Below are positions 46,840-58,056 of a stretch of 64,000 nt of DNA, one piece after another. Numbering within the stretch: position 1 is the first letter of the stretch; every line of letters begins with the position of its first letter. Made by a program: the position numbers and the translations under genes. The stretch comes from Burkholderiales bacterium (GTDB lineage: Bacteria > Pseudomonadota > Gammaproteobacteria > Burkholderiales > JAEUOS01), in NCBI GenBank assembly GCA_016790635.1, contig JAEUOR010000034.1, forward strand, positions 62,001-126,000, read 5' to 3'. The notes beneath the pieces were generated by a model, which saw only the letters and a list, made by a program, of their open reading frames with translations, ran no database searches and had not been told where the DNA came from.

Positions 46840-47763
46840 ATGCGCTCGCGAGACCTGGCCGAACTCATGCTGCTGGGCGCCCTGTGGGGCGCCTCGTTCC
46901 CCTTCATGCGTGTGGCCGCGCCGGAGCTGTCACCCCTGCCACTGATCGAGTTGCGCCTCGGTCTGGCGGCGCTGGTGCTGCTGCCGATTATTGCCATGCG
47001 GACGGGATTGTCCGCGTTCAGGCCGGTCTGGCGTCCGATCGCATTCGTGGGCGTTGCCAATTCCATGCTCCCGTTCTGCCTGTTTGCCTTCGCGGCCCTG
47101 CATCTGACGAGCGGCATGCTCGCCATCCTCAACGCGACCGCGCCACTGTGGACCGCCATCATCGCCTGGGCCTGGCTGCGCGAAAAGCTCAACGGGTGGC
47201 GCGTCGCGGGGCTGTTGGTCGGCTTTCTCGGTGTCGCATTGCTGATGGGTGACCGTGCGGCCATGAAGACCGACATGGCGGCCTGGGCCATGCTTGCCTG
47301 CCTGGCTGCCGCACTGTGCTATGGAGTGGCCGGCAACTACACGCGCCGACGCCTGACCGGGGTTGATCCCTTGCTGGTGGCGGCAGGCAGCCAGGCGGCG
47401 GCTGCGCTGGTGTTGTTGCCTTTCGCCCTCGCGACCTGGCCAGCCTCGGCTGTGTCGGCCAAGGCCTGGATGGCCACGGTGGCCCTGGCGTTGGCGAGCA
47501 CGGCGCTGGCGTATGCGCTCTATTTCCGCCTGATCGCGCGGCTCGGCATCAGCCGTGCCATCACTGTCACCTATCTGATTCCGGCCTTTGGCATGCTGTG
47601 GGGCAACCTGTTTCTGGCCGAGCCTTTCACCGCGCCCATGCTCGGCGGTTGCGCGGTGATACTGGTGGGCATAGCGCTGGCGACCGGCATGCTTGGCCCG
47701 CGCGAGGCCACGCATGTCGCATCAGCCGCCAAAGCGCCCGGCGCGGACCGCACCCGCGGCTAG
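46840..47763 (+). CDS. EamA/DMT-family transporter
   Basis: A 307-residue membrane protein with ten predicted helices in two EamA repeats. The first begins LMLLGALWGASFPFMRVA, and a later block is LGISRAITVTYLIPAFGMLWG. DMT transporters export amino acids, metabolites or drugs. ATG 46840 marks the family N-terminus; in-frame upstream codons lack conservation. It ends convergently with the TPR gene in a shared CTAG. Confidence 0.85.
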   Translation: MRSRDLAELMLLGALWGASFPFMRVAAPELSPLPLIELRLGLAALVLLPIIAMRTGLSAFRPVWRPIAFVGVANSMLPFCLFAFAALHLTSGMLAILNATAPLWTAIIAWAWLREKLNGWRVAGLLVGFLGVALLMGDRAAMKTDMAAWAMLACLAAALCYGVAGNYTRRRLTGVDPLLVAAGSQAAAALVLLPFALATWPASAVSAKAWMATVALALASTALAYALYFRLIARLGISRAITVTYLIPAFGMLWGNLFLAEPFTAPMLGGCAVILVGIALATGMLGPREATHVASAAKAPGADRTRG

Positions 47764-48425
47764 CGCGCCGGAGCGATCTCGTCGGCGAACGGCGGGTACA
47801 GCTGCCGCAGGGCCTTGACGGCACGCTCCAAGGCCGCGGCATCGCCAGTGCGCCGCGCCAACTGCCCCAGAGAACGCCACGCGAATACGTCGCGCGGGTC
47901 GACTTCGAGCGCTCGATCGAAGCTCCGCAGTGCCTCACGGTCGCGCCGTTGCTCGGCAAGAAGATCGCCCTGTTGCACCAGCGCGATGGTCGACACCGGG
48001 TCGGTCTGCAGTGCGCGTTCGATCGTGCGCAACGCCGCGCCGGAGTTTCCGGCCCGTCGCTGGGCCTCGGCCAGGATGCTCCATATGCCCACCTCTTCCG
48101 GAAGCAGCCGAGCCGCGCGCTCGAGGCTGTCGCGCGCCAGCGCGAGCTCCCCCGCCTGCATCTGCCCATAGCCTGCGAGCTGCCACCACTCGCCTCGATT
48201 GGGCTCGCGCTCGAGGCGCGCCCGCGCAAGCTTGACCAGCGCTGGCCAGTCACGCGCCCTGAGCGGCGCGAGTGCGTCAGCGAACTCGCTGCGAAAATTG
48301 AACTGGCGTAGCGTGCCCGCCAGGAGTTCGGGCGCGGCCGGTGTGGCGCGTGGCGTCGGAACGACGCAGCCGGCGAGAAGCGCCGCCAGCAGCCAGAGCC
48401 AGGAAAGCACAAGTCGACTGGTCAT
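47760..48425 (-). CDS. TPR-repeat lipoprotein
   Basis: A 221-residue lipoprotein with lipobox LLAGC at the end of a short signal (MTSRLVLSWLWLLAALLAGC). About four tetratricopeptide repeats fill residues 60-210, for example WWQLAGYGQMQAGELALARDSLE and IWSILAEAQRRAGNSGAALRTIE (each in parts). It is likely an outer-membrane-anchored scaffold protein. Its start overlaps the stop of the SpoU methylase by four bases. Partners are unknown. Confidence 0.78.
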   Translation of the reverse strand: MTSRLVLSWLWLLAALLAGCVVPTPRATPAAPELLAGTLRQFNFRSEFADALAPLRARDWPALVKLARARLEREPNRGEWWQLAGYGQMQAGELALARDSLERAARLLPEEVGIWSILAEAQRRAGNSGAALRTIERALQTDPVSTIALVQQGDLLAEQRRDREALRSFDRALEVDPRDVFAWRSLGQLARRTGDAAALERAVKALRQLYPPFADEIAPAR

Positions 48426-49216
48426 GGTGATTTCGCGTAGGTTCGCTGGCGCAGCGCCTCGAACAGGCAGACCGCAGCCGCAGCCGCAACGTTCAGGGAT
48501 TCGCTTTCGGCCCGCATGGGAATCGCGACCTGCCGGGCGGCGCGCGCAAGAATCGGCGCCGATACCCCGGCACCCTCGTTGCCGAACACCCAGGCGACCG
48601 GACCGCGCAGGTCAGCTGCGAACAGGCTTTGCCCGGCATGCGAGGAAGTCGCCACCAGCGGCGCCTGCAGGCGCGCGATGACCTGTTCGAGATCGCAGCC
48701 TTCGTAGATGCGCAGCGAAAAATGGGCTCCCTGTCCGGCGCGCAGGACCTTGGGCGACCAGGCGTAGACCGTGTGGGCCGAGCAGAACACCTGCGTGACG
48801 CCGGCCGCGGCCGCGCTGCGCAGGAGGCTGCCCAGGTTACCCGGGTCCTGCAGGTGCTCGAGCAGGAGGCAATCACCCGCGATCATCTCCGGCACGGTCT
48901 CGCGCGGCGTCGGCACCGCGGCGACGATACCCGCGCCATGCATCACGCCGCTGATCGAATCGAGCAGCGCGTCGGGCATGCGTAGAGCCACGACGCGGGC
49001 CGCAGCCACCAGTTCGGCCACTTCGGGTCGCAAAAGCGCGGACTCGCCGACAGCAAGCAGGGTCGGCGCACCGCGAGTCGCGACATAGGCCCCCACCAGA
49101 TGCGCACCGTCAAGCAGGGACAGGCCTTCCTTTTTGCGGGCCTGCGACGAACCGGCCAAGGCCCGCAAGCGCTTGACGACCGGATTGTCGCGTGAGAGCA
49201 CCGACTTGATCGACAT
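48422..49216 (-). CDS. TrmH/SpoU-family RNA ribose methyltransferase
   Basis: A 264-residue SPOUT methylase. The knot motifs are LEHLQDPGNLGSLLRSAAAAGV (read in two parts), VAWVFGNEGAGVS and IPMRAESESLNVAAAAAVCLFE. An N-terminal L30-like substrate domain precedes it. It methylates ribose 2'-O in rRNA or tRNA; the E. coli paralogues are RlmB and TrmH, but this one cannot be assigned more precisely. It is in an operon with an aldo-keto reductase five bases upstream and a TPR lipoprotein downstream. Confidence 0.88.
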   Translation of the reverse strand: MSIKSVLSRDNPVVKRLRALAGSSQARKKEGLSLLDGAHLVGAYVATRGAPTLLAVGESALLRPEVAELVAAARVVALRMPDALLDSISGVMHGAGIVAAVPTPRETVPEMIAGDCLLLEHLQDPGNLGSLLRSAAAAGVTQVFCSAHTVYAWSPKVLRAGQGAHFSLRIYEGCDLEQVIARLQAPLVATSSHAGQSLFAADLRGPVAWVFGNEGAGVSAPILARAARQVAIPMRAESESLNVAAAAAVCLFEALRQRTYAKSP

Positions 49217-49221
49217 GGGGG

Positions 49222-50151
49222 TCAGAGCGCGGCAAAGCCTAAGCGCATGCGCTCGCGCTGGCGCGCGTCCGGCATCGCGCCGCGCGCGGCTCCGAGGTTA
49301 TCGACGACATGACGGGCATTGCGCGTACCCGGGATTGCCACCGTGACCGCCGCATCGCCAAGAATCCACTTGAGGAAAAACTGCGCCCATGACGCGCATC
49401 CCAGTTCTTGTTGCGCCCATGCAGGCACGGCGCTGCCGCGAACGCGTGCGAACATCGCACCCTCGGCGAAGGGGCGGTTGACGATCACCGCGATGCCGCG
49501 GTCACGACAGACTCCCAGCAGGCGCTGGCCGGCCTCGGGCTCGGCCAGCGAATAGTTGACCTGCACCACATCGACCGGCGTGCGCACAAGCGCAGCCTCG
49601 AGATCGCGATGAGCGCCGGCATGGTAGTGGGTGATGCCCAGCAAGCGCACACGCCCTTCCCTCTTCCAGTCGGCCAGCGTTTCCAGGTGCGATGCGGCGT
49701 CGAGCAGATTGTGCACCTGCATGAGGTCGAGTTGCTCGACCCCGAAGCGCGCCATGGACTCGCGCATCTGTGCCACGCCTTCCGCCTTGCCGCGCGTCCA
49801 TACCTTGGTGGCGATGAAGAGACGCTGGCGCAATCCGCCAGTCGCAAGGAGCTGGCCCACCACGGACTCGGCGCGCCCGTACATCGGGGAAGAGTCGATG
49901 ACCGTGCCGCCTCCATCCAGGAGCGCCGTGAGCGCAGCGCGCGCAGCATCATGGTCGGGACCGGTGGCGGCGACATCAAAGGCTTGCCAGGTTCCCAGCC
50001 CGACCACCGGGACGCGTTCCCCGGTCGCCGGGATGGCACGCTTGACGAGCGCGGTGCCGGCCGCCAAAGCCGTGAGCGGCCCCAATGTCAGGCCGGCGCC
50101 CACACCAAGCAGCGCGCGCCGCCGCCCTGAATCAAGGGCCTTTGCCCTCAT
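49222..50151 (-). CDS. Tat-exported aldo-keto reductase
   Basis: A 309-residue AKR. It begins with a twin-arginine-like signal (SGRRRALLGVGAGLTLG) and so may be periplasmic, unusual for the family. Family residues include the substrate-Tyr region SSPMYGRAESVVG, the WTRGKAEGVAQMRESMARFG helix and IPGTRNARHVVDNLGAARG near the C-terminus. The catalytic Tyr in MYG is retained. The start overlaps the preceding decarboxylase-like gene by 20 bases. Confidence 0.82.
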   Translation of the reverse strand: MRAKALDSGRRRALLGVGAGLTLGPLTALAAGTALVKRAIPATGERVPVVGLGTWQAFDVAATGPDHDAARAALTALLDGGGTVIDSSPMYGRAESVVGQLLATGGLRQRLFIATKVWTRGKAEGVAQMRESMARFGVEQLDLMQVHNLLDAASHLETLADWKREGRVRLLGITHYHAGAHRDLEAALVRTPVDVVQVNYSLAEPEAGQRLLGVCRDRGIAVIVNRPFAEGAMFARVRGSAVPAWAQQELGCASWAQFFLKWILGDAAVTVAIPGTRNARHVVDNLGAARGAMPDARQRERMRLGFAAL

Positions 50152-50548
50152 GCTCGCCCCACACCTTGCGCGCCACGCGCACGGCATCGATCAGCGCCGG
50201 CGCGCCGCAGTAGACAGCCGCATGCAGGAACAGCTCCTTCATCTCGACCTTGGTCACGCCGTTGCGGATCGCACCGCGCACGTGCAGTTCCAGTTCGTGC
50301 GGCCGGTTGAGCGCCATCAACATCACCAGGTTCAGGAATGAACGTGTCTTCTTGGGTAGCGTGAATTCGCCCTGCGCGTCGCGTCGCGCCCAGCTCGGCC
50401 CCCAGGCATGCAGGGTAAGGAACTCCTGCACGTCGACGGTGAACTCATCGTCGATCGCAAAAGCGCGATCGACATATTCGGCACCCAGGACCTCCTTGCG
50501 CACCGCGAGCGCGGCGTCAAACATGCCCTGACGAGTCGGTTCAGCCAT
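50132..50548 (-). CDS. 4-Carboxymuconolactone decarboxylase-family protein
   Basis: A 138-residue helical protein. The stretch FLNLVMLMALNRPHELELHVRGAIRNGVTKVEMKELFLHAAVYCG, in shorter blocks, matches PcaC-like proteins, with the conserved histidines near HELELHVRGAI and LFLHAAVYCGAP. It lacks the CxxC of AhpD. In beta-ketoadipate pathways PcaC decarboxylates gamma-carboxymuconolactone, but no other pca genes are present, so the role is not fixed. The AKR gene starts inside its end. Confidence 0.85.
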   Translation of the reverse strand: MAEPTRQGMFDAALAVRKEVLGAEYVDRAFAIDDEFTVDVQEFLTLHAWGPSWARRDAQGEFTLPKKTRSFLNLVMLMALNRPHELELHVRGAIRNGVTKVEMKELFLHAAVYCGAPALIDAVRVARKVWGEHEGKGP

Positions 50549-50677
50549 CTTGATTCACCTTTTCCTGGATTGCAATCATGCGCATTCTAGGAGAGAGCGG
50601 GGCGAGCAGGTATTGCGCGGCCCCGTGGCAAGCGCAAGTCCCTGAGTGCGCGAAGGACTTGCGACCTGCGCGCTGGA

Positions 50678-52450
50678 TCACTTCTTCGCCGGCATCATGT
50701 CGGTGATGGTGCCGAGCGCCACTTCCGCGGCGAAGAACGGCGTCTCCGAAAGCGTCGGATGCGGGTGGATGGTGAGCGCGACGTCCTCCAGATCCGAGCC
50801 CATTTCCAGTGCCAGGGTCATCTCGGCAATCAGCTCGCCCGCGTTGGGGCCAACGATACCCGCGCCGAGCAAGCGCTTGGTCGACGGATCGTAGAGAAGC
50901 TTGGTCACGCCTTCGGTTCTGTCGACCGAGATTGCGCGGCCGGATGCGGCCCAGGGAAAGCTCGCCGCCTTGTAGGCAATGCCGTCCTTCCTGGCCTGCG
51001 CCTCGGTCAGCCCGGTCCATGCGACCTCGGGGTCGGTGTAGGCCACCGAGGGCACCGTCAGCGCATCGAACCCCGCCTTGTGGCCGGCGATGGTCTCGGC
51101 CGCGATCTTGGCCTCGTAGGTGGCCTTGTGTGCAAGCATGGGCTCGCCGCAGATATCGCCGATGGCGTAGATGTGCGGGAGGTTGGTGCGCTGCTGGCGA
51201 TCCACAGGAATGTAGCCGCGTTCATCGACGACCACGCCGGCGGCGGCTGCACCGATCTCGAGACCATTGGGTCGCCGACCGACCGAAAGCAGCACGCGGT
51301 CGAACATTTGTTGCGCCGGCTGCGGCGCGGGCGCCCCGTCGGCGCCTTCGAAAGTGGCGAGCAGACCTTCTGTGCGGGCCTCGATCTTCACCACCTTGGT
51401 CTTGAGGTAGATCGCCTCATAGCGCTTTTCGATGCGCTTGGCGAGCGGCTTGATGATGTCCCGGTCGGCAGCAGGGATCAAGCCATCCATGAACTCGACC
51501 ACCGTGACCTTCGACCCCAAGGCGTCGTAAACGCAGGCCATTTCCAGGCCGATGATGCCCCCGCCGATGACGAGTAGGCGGCGCGGAATGTCGGCCAACT
51601 TGAGCGCGCCGGTCGAGTCCATGAGGCGCGGATCGTCGTCGGGAAAACCGGGGATGCGCGCCACGCGCGACCCCGCGGCGATGATGCAATGATCAAACGA
51701 GATGCGCTTCGCGCCGGCAGATGTCGCGACCTCCAACATGTTGGACCCGGTAAAGCGGCCCGTGCCCTCGACGACCTCGACCTTGCGACCCTTCGCCATC
51801 GATCCCAATCCCTTGGTGAGCCGGCCGATCACCGACTCCTTCCAGTCGCGCAGCTTGTCGATGTCGATGGTGGGCTTGCCGAATCCGATGCCGTTGTGCT
51901 CCATCTCGCTGGCTTCGGTGATGACCTTGGCTGCGTGCAGCAAGGCCTTGGAGGGAATGCACCCTACGTTCAGGCACACCCCTCCCAGGGTTGGATAGCG
52001 CTCGACAAGGATCACCTTCTTGCCCAGGTCGGCGGCGCGAAAGGCCGCGGTGTAACCGCCCGGGCCAGCGCCCAGCACCAACACCTCCGCGTGCAGGTCG
52101 CCGCGCTCGGAAGCCCCTGCGGCAGGCACGGCAGCGGGCGGCACAGGCGCGGCTGCGGGTGCCGGACTCGGCACCACCGCGGCTGGCGCGGGAGCAGCGA
52201 CGGCAGCCGCCCCCGACACTTCAAGCATGCCGATCACGCTCCCGGTGTTGACCACGTCGCCCAGCTTCACGCTCAGCTGCGCGATCACGCCAGCCTCCGG
52301 CGCGGGAATCTCCATGGTCGCCTTGTCGGACTCAACCGTGATCAGCGACTGGTCGCGTGCGACGGTTTCTCCTGGCTTGACCAGGATTTCGATGACCGGC
52401 ACATCTTTGAAGTCGCCAATGTCGGGGACGCGAATCTCGATTGCACTCAT
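50678..52450 (-). CDS. lpd: Dihydrolipoyl dehydrogenase (E3) with N-terminal lipoyl domain
   Basis: A 590-residue E3 with an extra N-terminal lipoyl domain (1-80, K43 in [12 protein letters not shown]) and an Ala/Pro-rich linker to about residue 118. The redox disulfide is in [19 protein letters not shown]. The C-terminal [10 protein letters not shown] carries the active-site histidine. The lipoyl domain strongly resembles that of the E2 encoded two genes upstream. The arrangement with its own lipoyl domain is typical of Ralstonia-type PDH E3 proteins. It follows the proteasome homologue by 14 bases, so it ends the operon. Confidence 0.95.
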   Translation of the reverse strand: MSAIEIRVPDIGDFKDVPVIEILVKPGETVARDQSLITVESDKATMEIPAPEAGVIAQLSVKLGDVVNTGSVIGMLEVSGAAAVAAPAPAAVVPSPAPAAAPVPPAAVPAAGASERGDLHAEVLVLGAGPGGYTAAFRAADLGKKVILVERYPTLGGVCLNVGCIPSKALLHAAKVITEASEMEHNGIGFGKPTIDIDKLRDWKESVIGRLTKGLGSMAKGRKVEVVEGTGRFTGSNMLEVATSAGAKRISFDHCIIAAGSRVARIPGFPDDDPRLMDSTGALKLADIPRRLLVIGGGIIGLEMACVYDALGSKVTVVEFMDGLIPAADRDIIKPLAKRIEKRYEAIYLKTKVVKIEARTEGLLATFEGADGAPAPQPAQQMFDRVLLSVGRRPNGLEIGAAAAGVVVDERGYIPVDRQQRTNLPHIYAIGDICGEPMLAHKATYEAKIAAETIAGHKAGFDALTVPSVAYTDPEVAWTGLTEAQARKDGIAYKAASFPWAASGRAISVDRTEGVTKLLYDPSTKRLLGAGIVGPNAGELIAEMTLALEMGSDLEDVALTIHPHPTLSETPFFAAEVALGTITDMMPAKK

Positions 52451-52464
52451 CTTGCATAGCCTCG

Positions 52465-53031
52465 CTACTTGTGTGCCTTGACGGAATGGAGAACGATCGG
52501 CCCGGCGGAGCTCTTGTCGAATTCGCAGCCGGCAGCGACGCCGGCTCGCGCCAGATCGACGCCGCTGCGCGCGCGCGACCAGCTCGCATGCATCGCACCT
52601 AGCGCGAACGCACGCCCCGATCCGATGGCCCAGAAACGCTCGAATGCAAACACTTCGCGATACGAGTAAACGCCATAGATGCCTCCGGGATTGGCCATCA
52701 GCATCACGTACTGCGACGACTCATAGGGATCGTCCTCCTCCTCCTTGGGGTTGAGGAAGAAGTGCTCCTTGAGCAGAGGGTGCAAGCGCACCATGGTGTC
52801 GAAGATCTGCGCCTTGCCGTCGAACTGCGGGTTTTGCACCTTGCGGAACGCATGCTCGATCACCTGATGATGCGCGCTCGAGCCGGCGATGCCGATCCAC
52901 GTATCCCGTACGCGGAAGATCTTGGCATTGGCCTCGTAGTGCGCGGCCAGGCGCGTATCGCCGAAAGTGGTCAGTCGATCAGCGGCCAGCGCGATTCTCC
53001 CGCCCTTTTTCGCCACCGCGATAGTGGTCAT
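52465..53031 (-). CDS. Beta-proteobacterial proteasome homologue (BPH), Ntn hydrolase
   Basis: A 188-residue proteasome-family protein. After Met removal the N-terminus is [10 protein letters not shown], placing the catalytic Thr at position 1. D17 in AADRLTTFG matches the proteasome D17, and the lysine in ANAKIF is near the K33 position. The [10 protein letters not shown] strand continues the fold. The length and lack of propeptide differ from archaeal proteasomes and Anbu but fit the BPH group of Betaproteobacteria, whose structure is a double ring. HslU or another ATPase is not encoded here. It lies inside the pyruvate dehydrogenase operon between aceF and lpd. Confidence 0.82.
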   Translation of the reverse strand: MTTIAVAKKGGRIALAADRLTTFGDTRLAAHYEANAKIFRVRDTWIGIAGSSAHHQVIEHAFRKVQNPQFDGKAQIFDTMVRLHPLLKEHFFLNPKEEEDDPYESSQYVMLMANPGGIYGVYSYREVFAFERFWAIGSGRAFALGAMHASWSRARSGVDLARAGVAAGCEFDKSSAGPIVLHSVKAHK

Positions 53032-53074
53032 CGCGCGCCCCTTGCGGTCGCGTCCTGCCAGTCGAGACGGGACA

Positions 53075-54409
53075 TCAGAGCAGGGTACGCCGCATGTCGG
53101 CCAGGAGTCCGGCCAGGTGCGCGGTGAATCGTGCGCCGGCAGCGCCGTCAATGACGCGATGGTCATAGGAAAGCGACAACGGCAGGATCAGGCGCGGAGC
53201 GAAAGCCTGTCCATTCCAGACCGGCTTGGTGAGGGACTTCGACACACCCAGGATCGCCACCTCGGGAGCATTGATGATGGGGGTGAACGCAGTGCCGCCG
53301 ATGCCGCCGAGCGAAGAAATGGTGAAGGTTGCGCCCTGCATGTCGGCAGGCTTGAGCTTGCCCGCGCGCGCGTCGGCCGACAGCGCGCCCATCTCGGCCG
53401 CAATGTCCAGAATGCCCTTGCGGTCTGCCCCCTTGACCACCGGTACCACCAGTCCATTCGGTGTATCGGCAGCGAAACCGATGTTCCAGTACTTCTTGTG
53501 GATCAGGTTGTCGCCATCCAGGGAGGCGTTGAAATCCGGAAACTTCTTCAGCGCCGCGACCGAAGCCTTGATCAGGAAGGCGAGCATGGTGAGCTTGACC
53601 CCCTCCTTGGCCATCTGCGCATTGGTCGTCTTGCGAAACTCCTCGAGCTCGGTGACATCCGCCTCGTCGAATTGCGTGACATGCGGAATCATGGCCCAGT
53701 TGCGCGCCAGGTTCTGCCCGGAAATCTTCTTGATCCGTGACAGGGGATGTGCCTCGATCTCGCCAAACTTGGCGAAATCGACCTTGGGCCACGGCAGCAA
53801 TTGCAATCCGCCCCCGCTCGCAGCAGCCGGCGCGGCTGCAACGGACGAGCCTGCGGCCATGACCTGCTTGACGAACCCCTGCACGTCCTCGTGCAGGATG
53901 CGCCCCTTGGGACCGCTACCCGAAACTCGCGTCAGGTCGACTCCGAGTTCGCGTGCGAACTTGCGCACCGAAGGCGATGCGTGCGGCCGTTGACCCGCGT
54001 CAGCCGGTGCGGGCGAAGCGGCCGGCGGCGCGGCGACAGGCGCTGCGGTCGGCATGACTACCGGCGCCACGGCGGCAGGCAGTGCCGCAGCGGCAGGCGG
54101 CGCAGCCGCGCTGCTGGCCGCGGTCGCGCCAGTTACTGCAACCGGCGCGGCAACGGCGGCATTGCCGGCTGCACCTTCCTCGATCAACGCAATCAGGGTC
54201 CCAGTATTGACCGTATCGCCAAGCTTGACCTTGAATTCCCGGATCACCCCGGCGATCGGCGCGGGGATCTCCATGGTGGCCTTGTCCGACTCGACCGTGA
54301 TGAGCGAATCTTCGGCCTTGACCGTGTCGCCTGGCTTGGCCAGGAATTCGATGACCGGCACATCCTTGAAATCCCCGATGTCGGGGACGAACACTTCCTT
54401 CAACGCCAT
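53075..54409 (-). CDS. aceF: Dihydrolipoamide acetyltransferase (E2) of pyruvate dehydrogenase
   Basis: A 444-residue E2 with one lipoyl domain (1-80, K43 in [12 protein letters not shown]), an Ala/Pro-rich linker, an E3/E1-binding domain (SPSVRKFARELGVDLTRVSGSG, two parts, about residues 143-165) and the catalytic acetyltransferase domain ending in SYDHRVIDGA with the active-site histidine. It forms the core of the pyruvate dehydrogenase complex and transfers acetyl to CoA. It starts 45 bases after aceE and is followed 43 bases later by the proteasome homologue. Confidence 0.96.
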   Translation of the reverse strand: MALKEVFVPDIGDFKDVPVIEFLAKPGDTVKAEDSLITVESDKATMEIPAPIAGVIREFKVKLGDTVNTGTLIALIEEGAAGNAAVAAPVAVTGATAASSAAAPPAAAALPAAVAPVVMPTAAPVAAPPAASPAPADAGQRPHASPSVRKFARELGVDLTRVSGSGPKGRILHEDVQGFVKQVMAAGSSVAAAPAAASGGGLQLLPWPKVDFAKFGEIEAHPLSRIKKISGQNLARNWAMIPHVTQFDEADVTELEEFRKTTNAQMAKEGVKLTMLAFLIKASVAALKKFPDFNASLDGDNLIHKKYWNIGFAADTPNGLVVPVVKGADRKGILDIAAEMGALSADARAGKLKPADMQGATFTISSLGGIGGTAFTPIINAPEVAILGVSKSLTKPVWNGQAFAPRLILPLSLSYDHRVIDGAAGARFTAHLAGLLADMRRTLL

Positions 54410-54454
54410 GGTCTGCTCTCTGTCTCGCTGATTTTTTCGGTGAATGCTGAAGGA

Positions 54455-57154
<2,700 letters not shown>

Positions 57155-57381
57155 GGTTGCCTTTGCAGGTTGGTTGGCGTGACAGTGGTCTAAGGATGGG
57201 CCATGTTGCCGGTCGGGTGCAACTGCTGCGTGAAGCAGGACGACGGTTTTGCCTGCAGCAATCTGCGATGCAGCACGAAATGACTGATCAACCGGGCAGT
57301 TGTTATTAAACGCTTACTTAACAAGTTGCGAAGTGTACCGGATTTTCTTCTGCCTGCAAATGCCTTTCTGGGCCCTGAAAA

Positions 57382-58056
57382 ATGCCAGAAAAACGCTGCG
57401 CACCCTCGGTTTCGCGGCCGGTTGCTAGCCCGCAAGTCGCGCCGCATCCGCGCCTGGCGGATCTGGTGCGGCGCCATACGACGATGCCCTACCAGCGCCT
57501 GCCGGCTGACTACAGTCGCGCCGCTTTCGATACCTTGCTTGCACGCCTGGGTACGACTGGCTGCATCCTCGACGCCGGCTGCGGCACAGGGGCGAGCACG
57601 CAGGCGCTGGCGCGGTTGCACTCGCAATGCCTCGTCGTCGGGGTCGACAAGTCCGCGCACCGATTGGAACGCGCGCCGCGCGACTTGCCTGGGAACGCGT
57701 TGCTGCTGCGCGCGGACGTGGTCGACATCTGGCTTCTCATGGCAGAGCACCGGGTCAAGGTGGTTGCGCAGTACCTGCTCTACCCGAATCCATGGCCGAA
57801 GCCAGCGCAAATCATGCGCCGCTGGCCGGCGCACCCAATTTTTCCGACCATCGTGCGCCTGGGCGGGCGCATCGAATGCCGCAGCAACTGGCATGTCTAT
57901 GTCGAGGAATTCGCCCTCGCTGCAGCAGCGGTGGACGGCCGGCGGCCTGAGCTGACCGAGATTGCAGATGGGGAACCAATCAGTCCGTTCGAGCGCAAGT
58001 ACCGGGCCTCAGGGCACCGGCTGCATGCAGTCACTTTGCCGCCACGGCTTCCTTGA
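57382..58056 (+). CDS. TrmB-like SAM-dependent methyltransferase
   Basis: A 224-residue methyltransferase. The SAM motif I is ILDAGCGTGASTQALARLH at about 62-80. LLYPNPWPKPAQIMRRW resembles the FPDPWPK motif of tRNA guanine-N7 methyltransferase TrmB, but the acidic and basic residues differ (YPNPWPKP) and the N-terminus lacks the usual region. It may be a TrmB paralogue with altered specificity. Its last 26 bases overlap the convergent prpE. Confidence 0.72.
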   Translation: MPEKRCAPSVSRPVASPQVAPHPRLADLVRRHTTMPYQRLPADYSRAAFDTLLARLGTTGCILDAGCGTGASTQALARLHSQCLVVGVDKSAHRLERAPRDLPGNALLLRADVVDIWLLMAEHRVKVVAQYLLYPNPWPKPAQIMRRWPAHPIFPTIVRLGGRIECRSNWHVYVEEFALAAAAVDGRRPELTEIADGEPISPFERKYRASGHRLHAVTLPPRLP

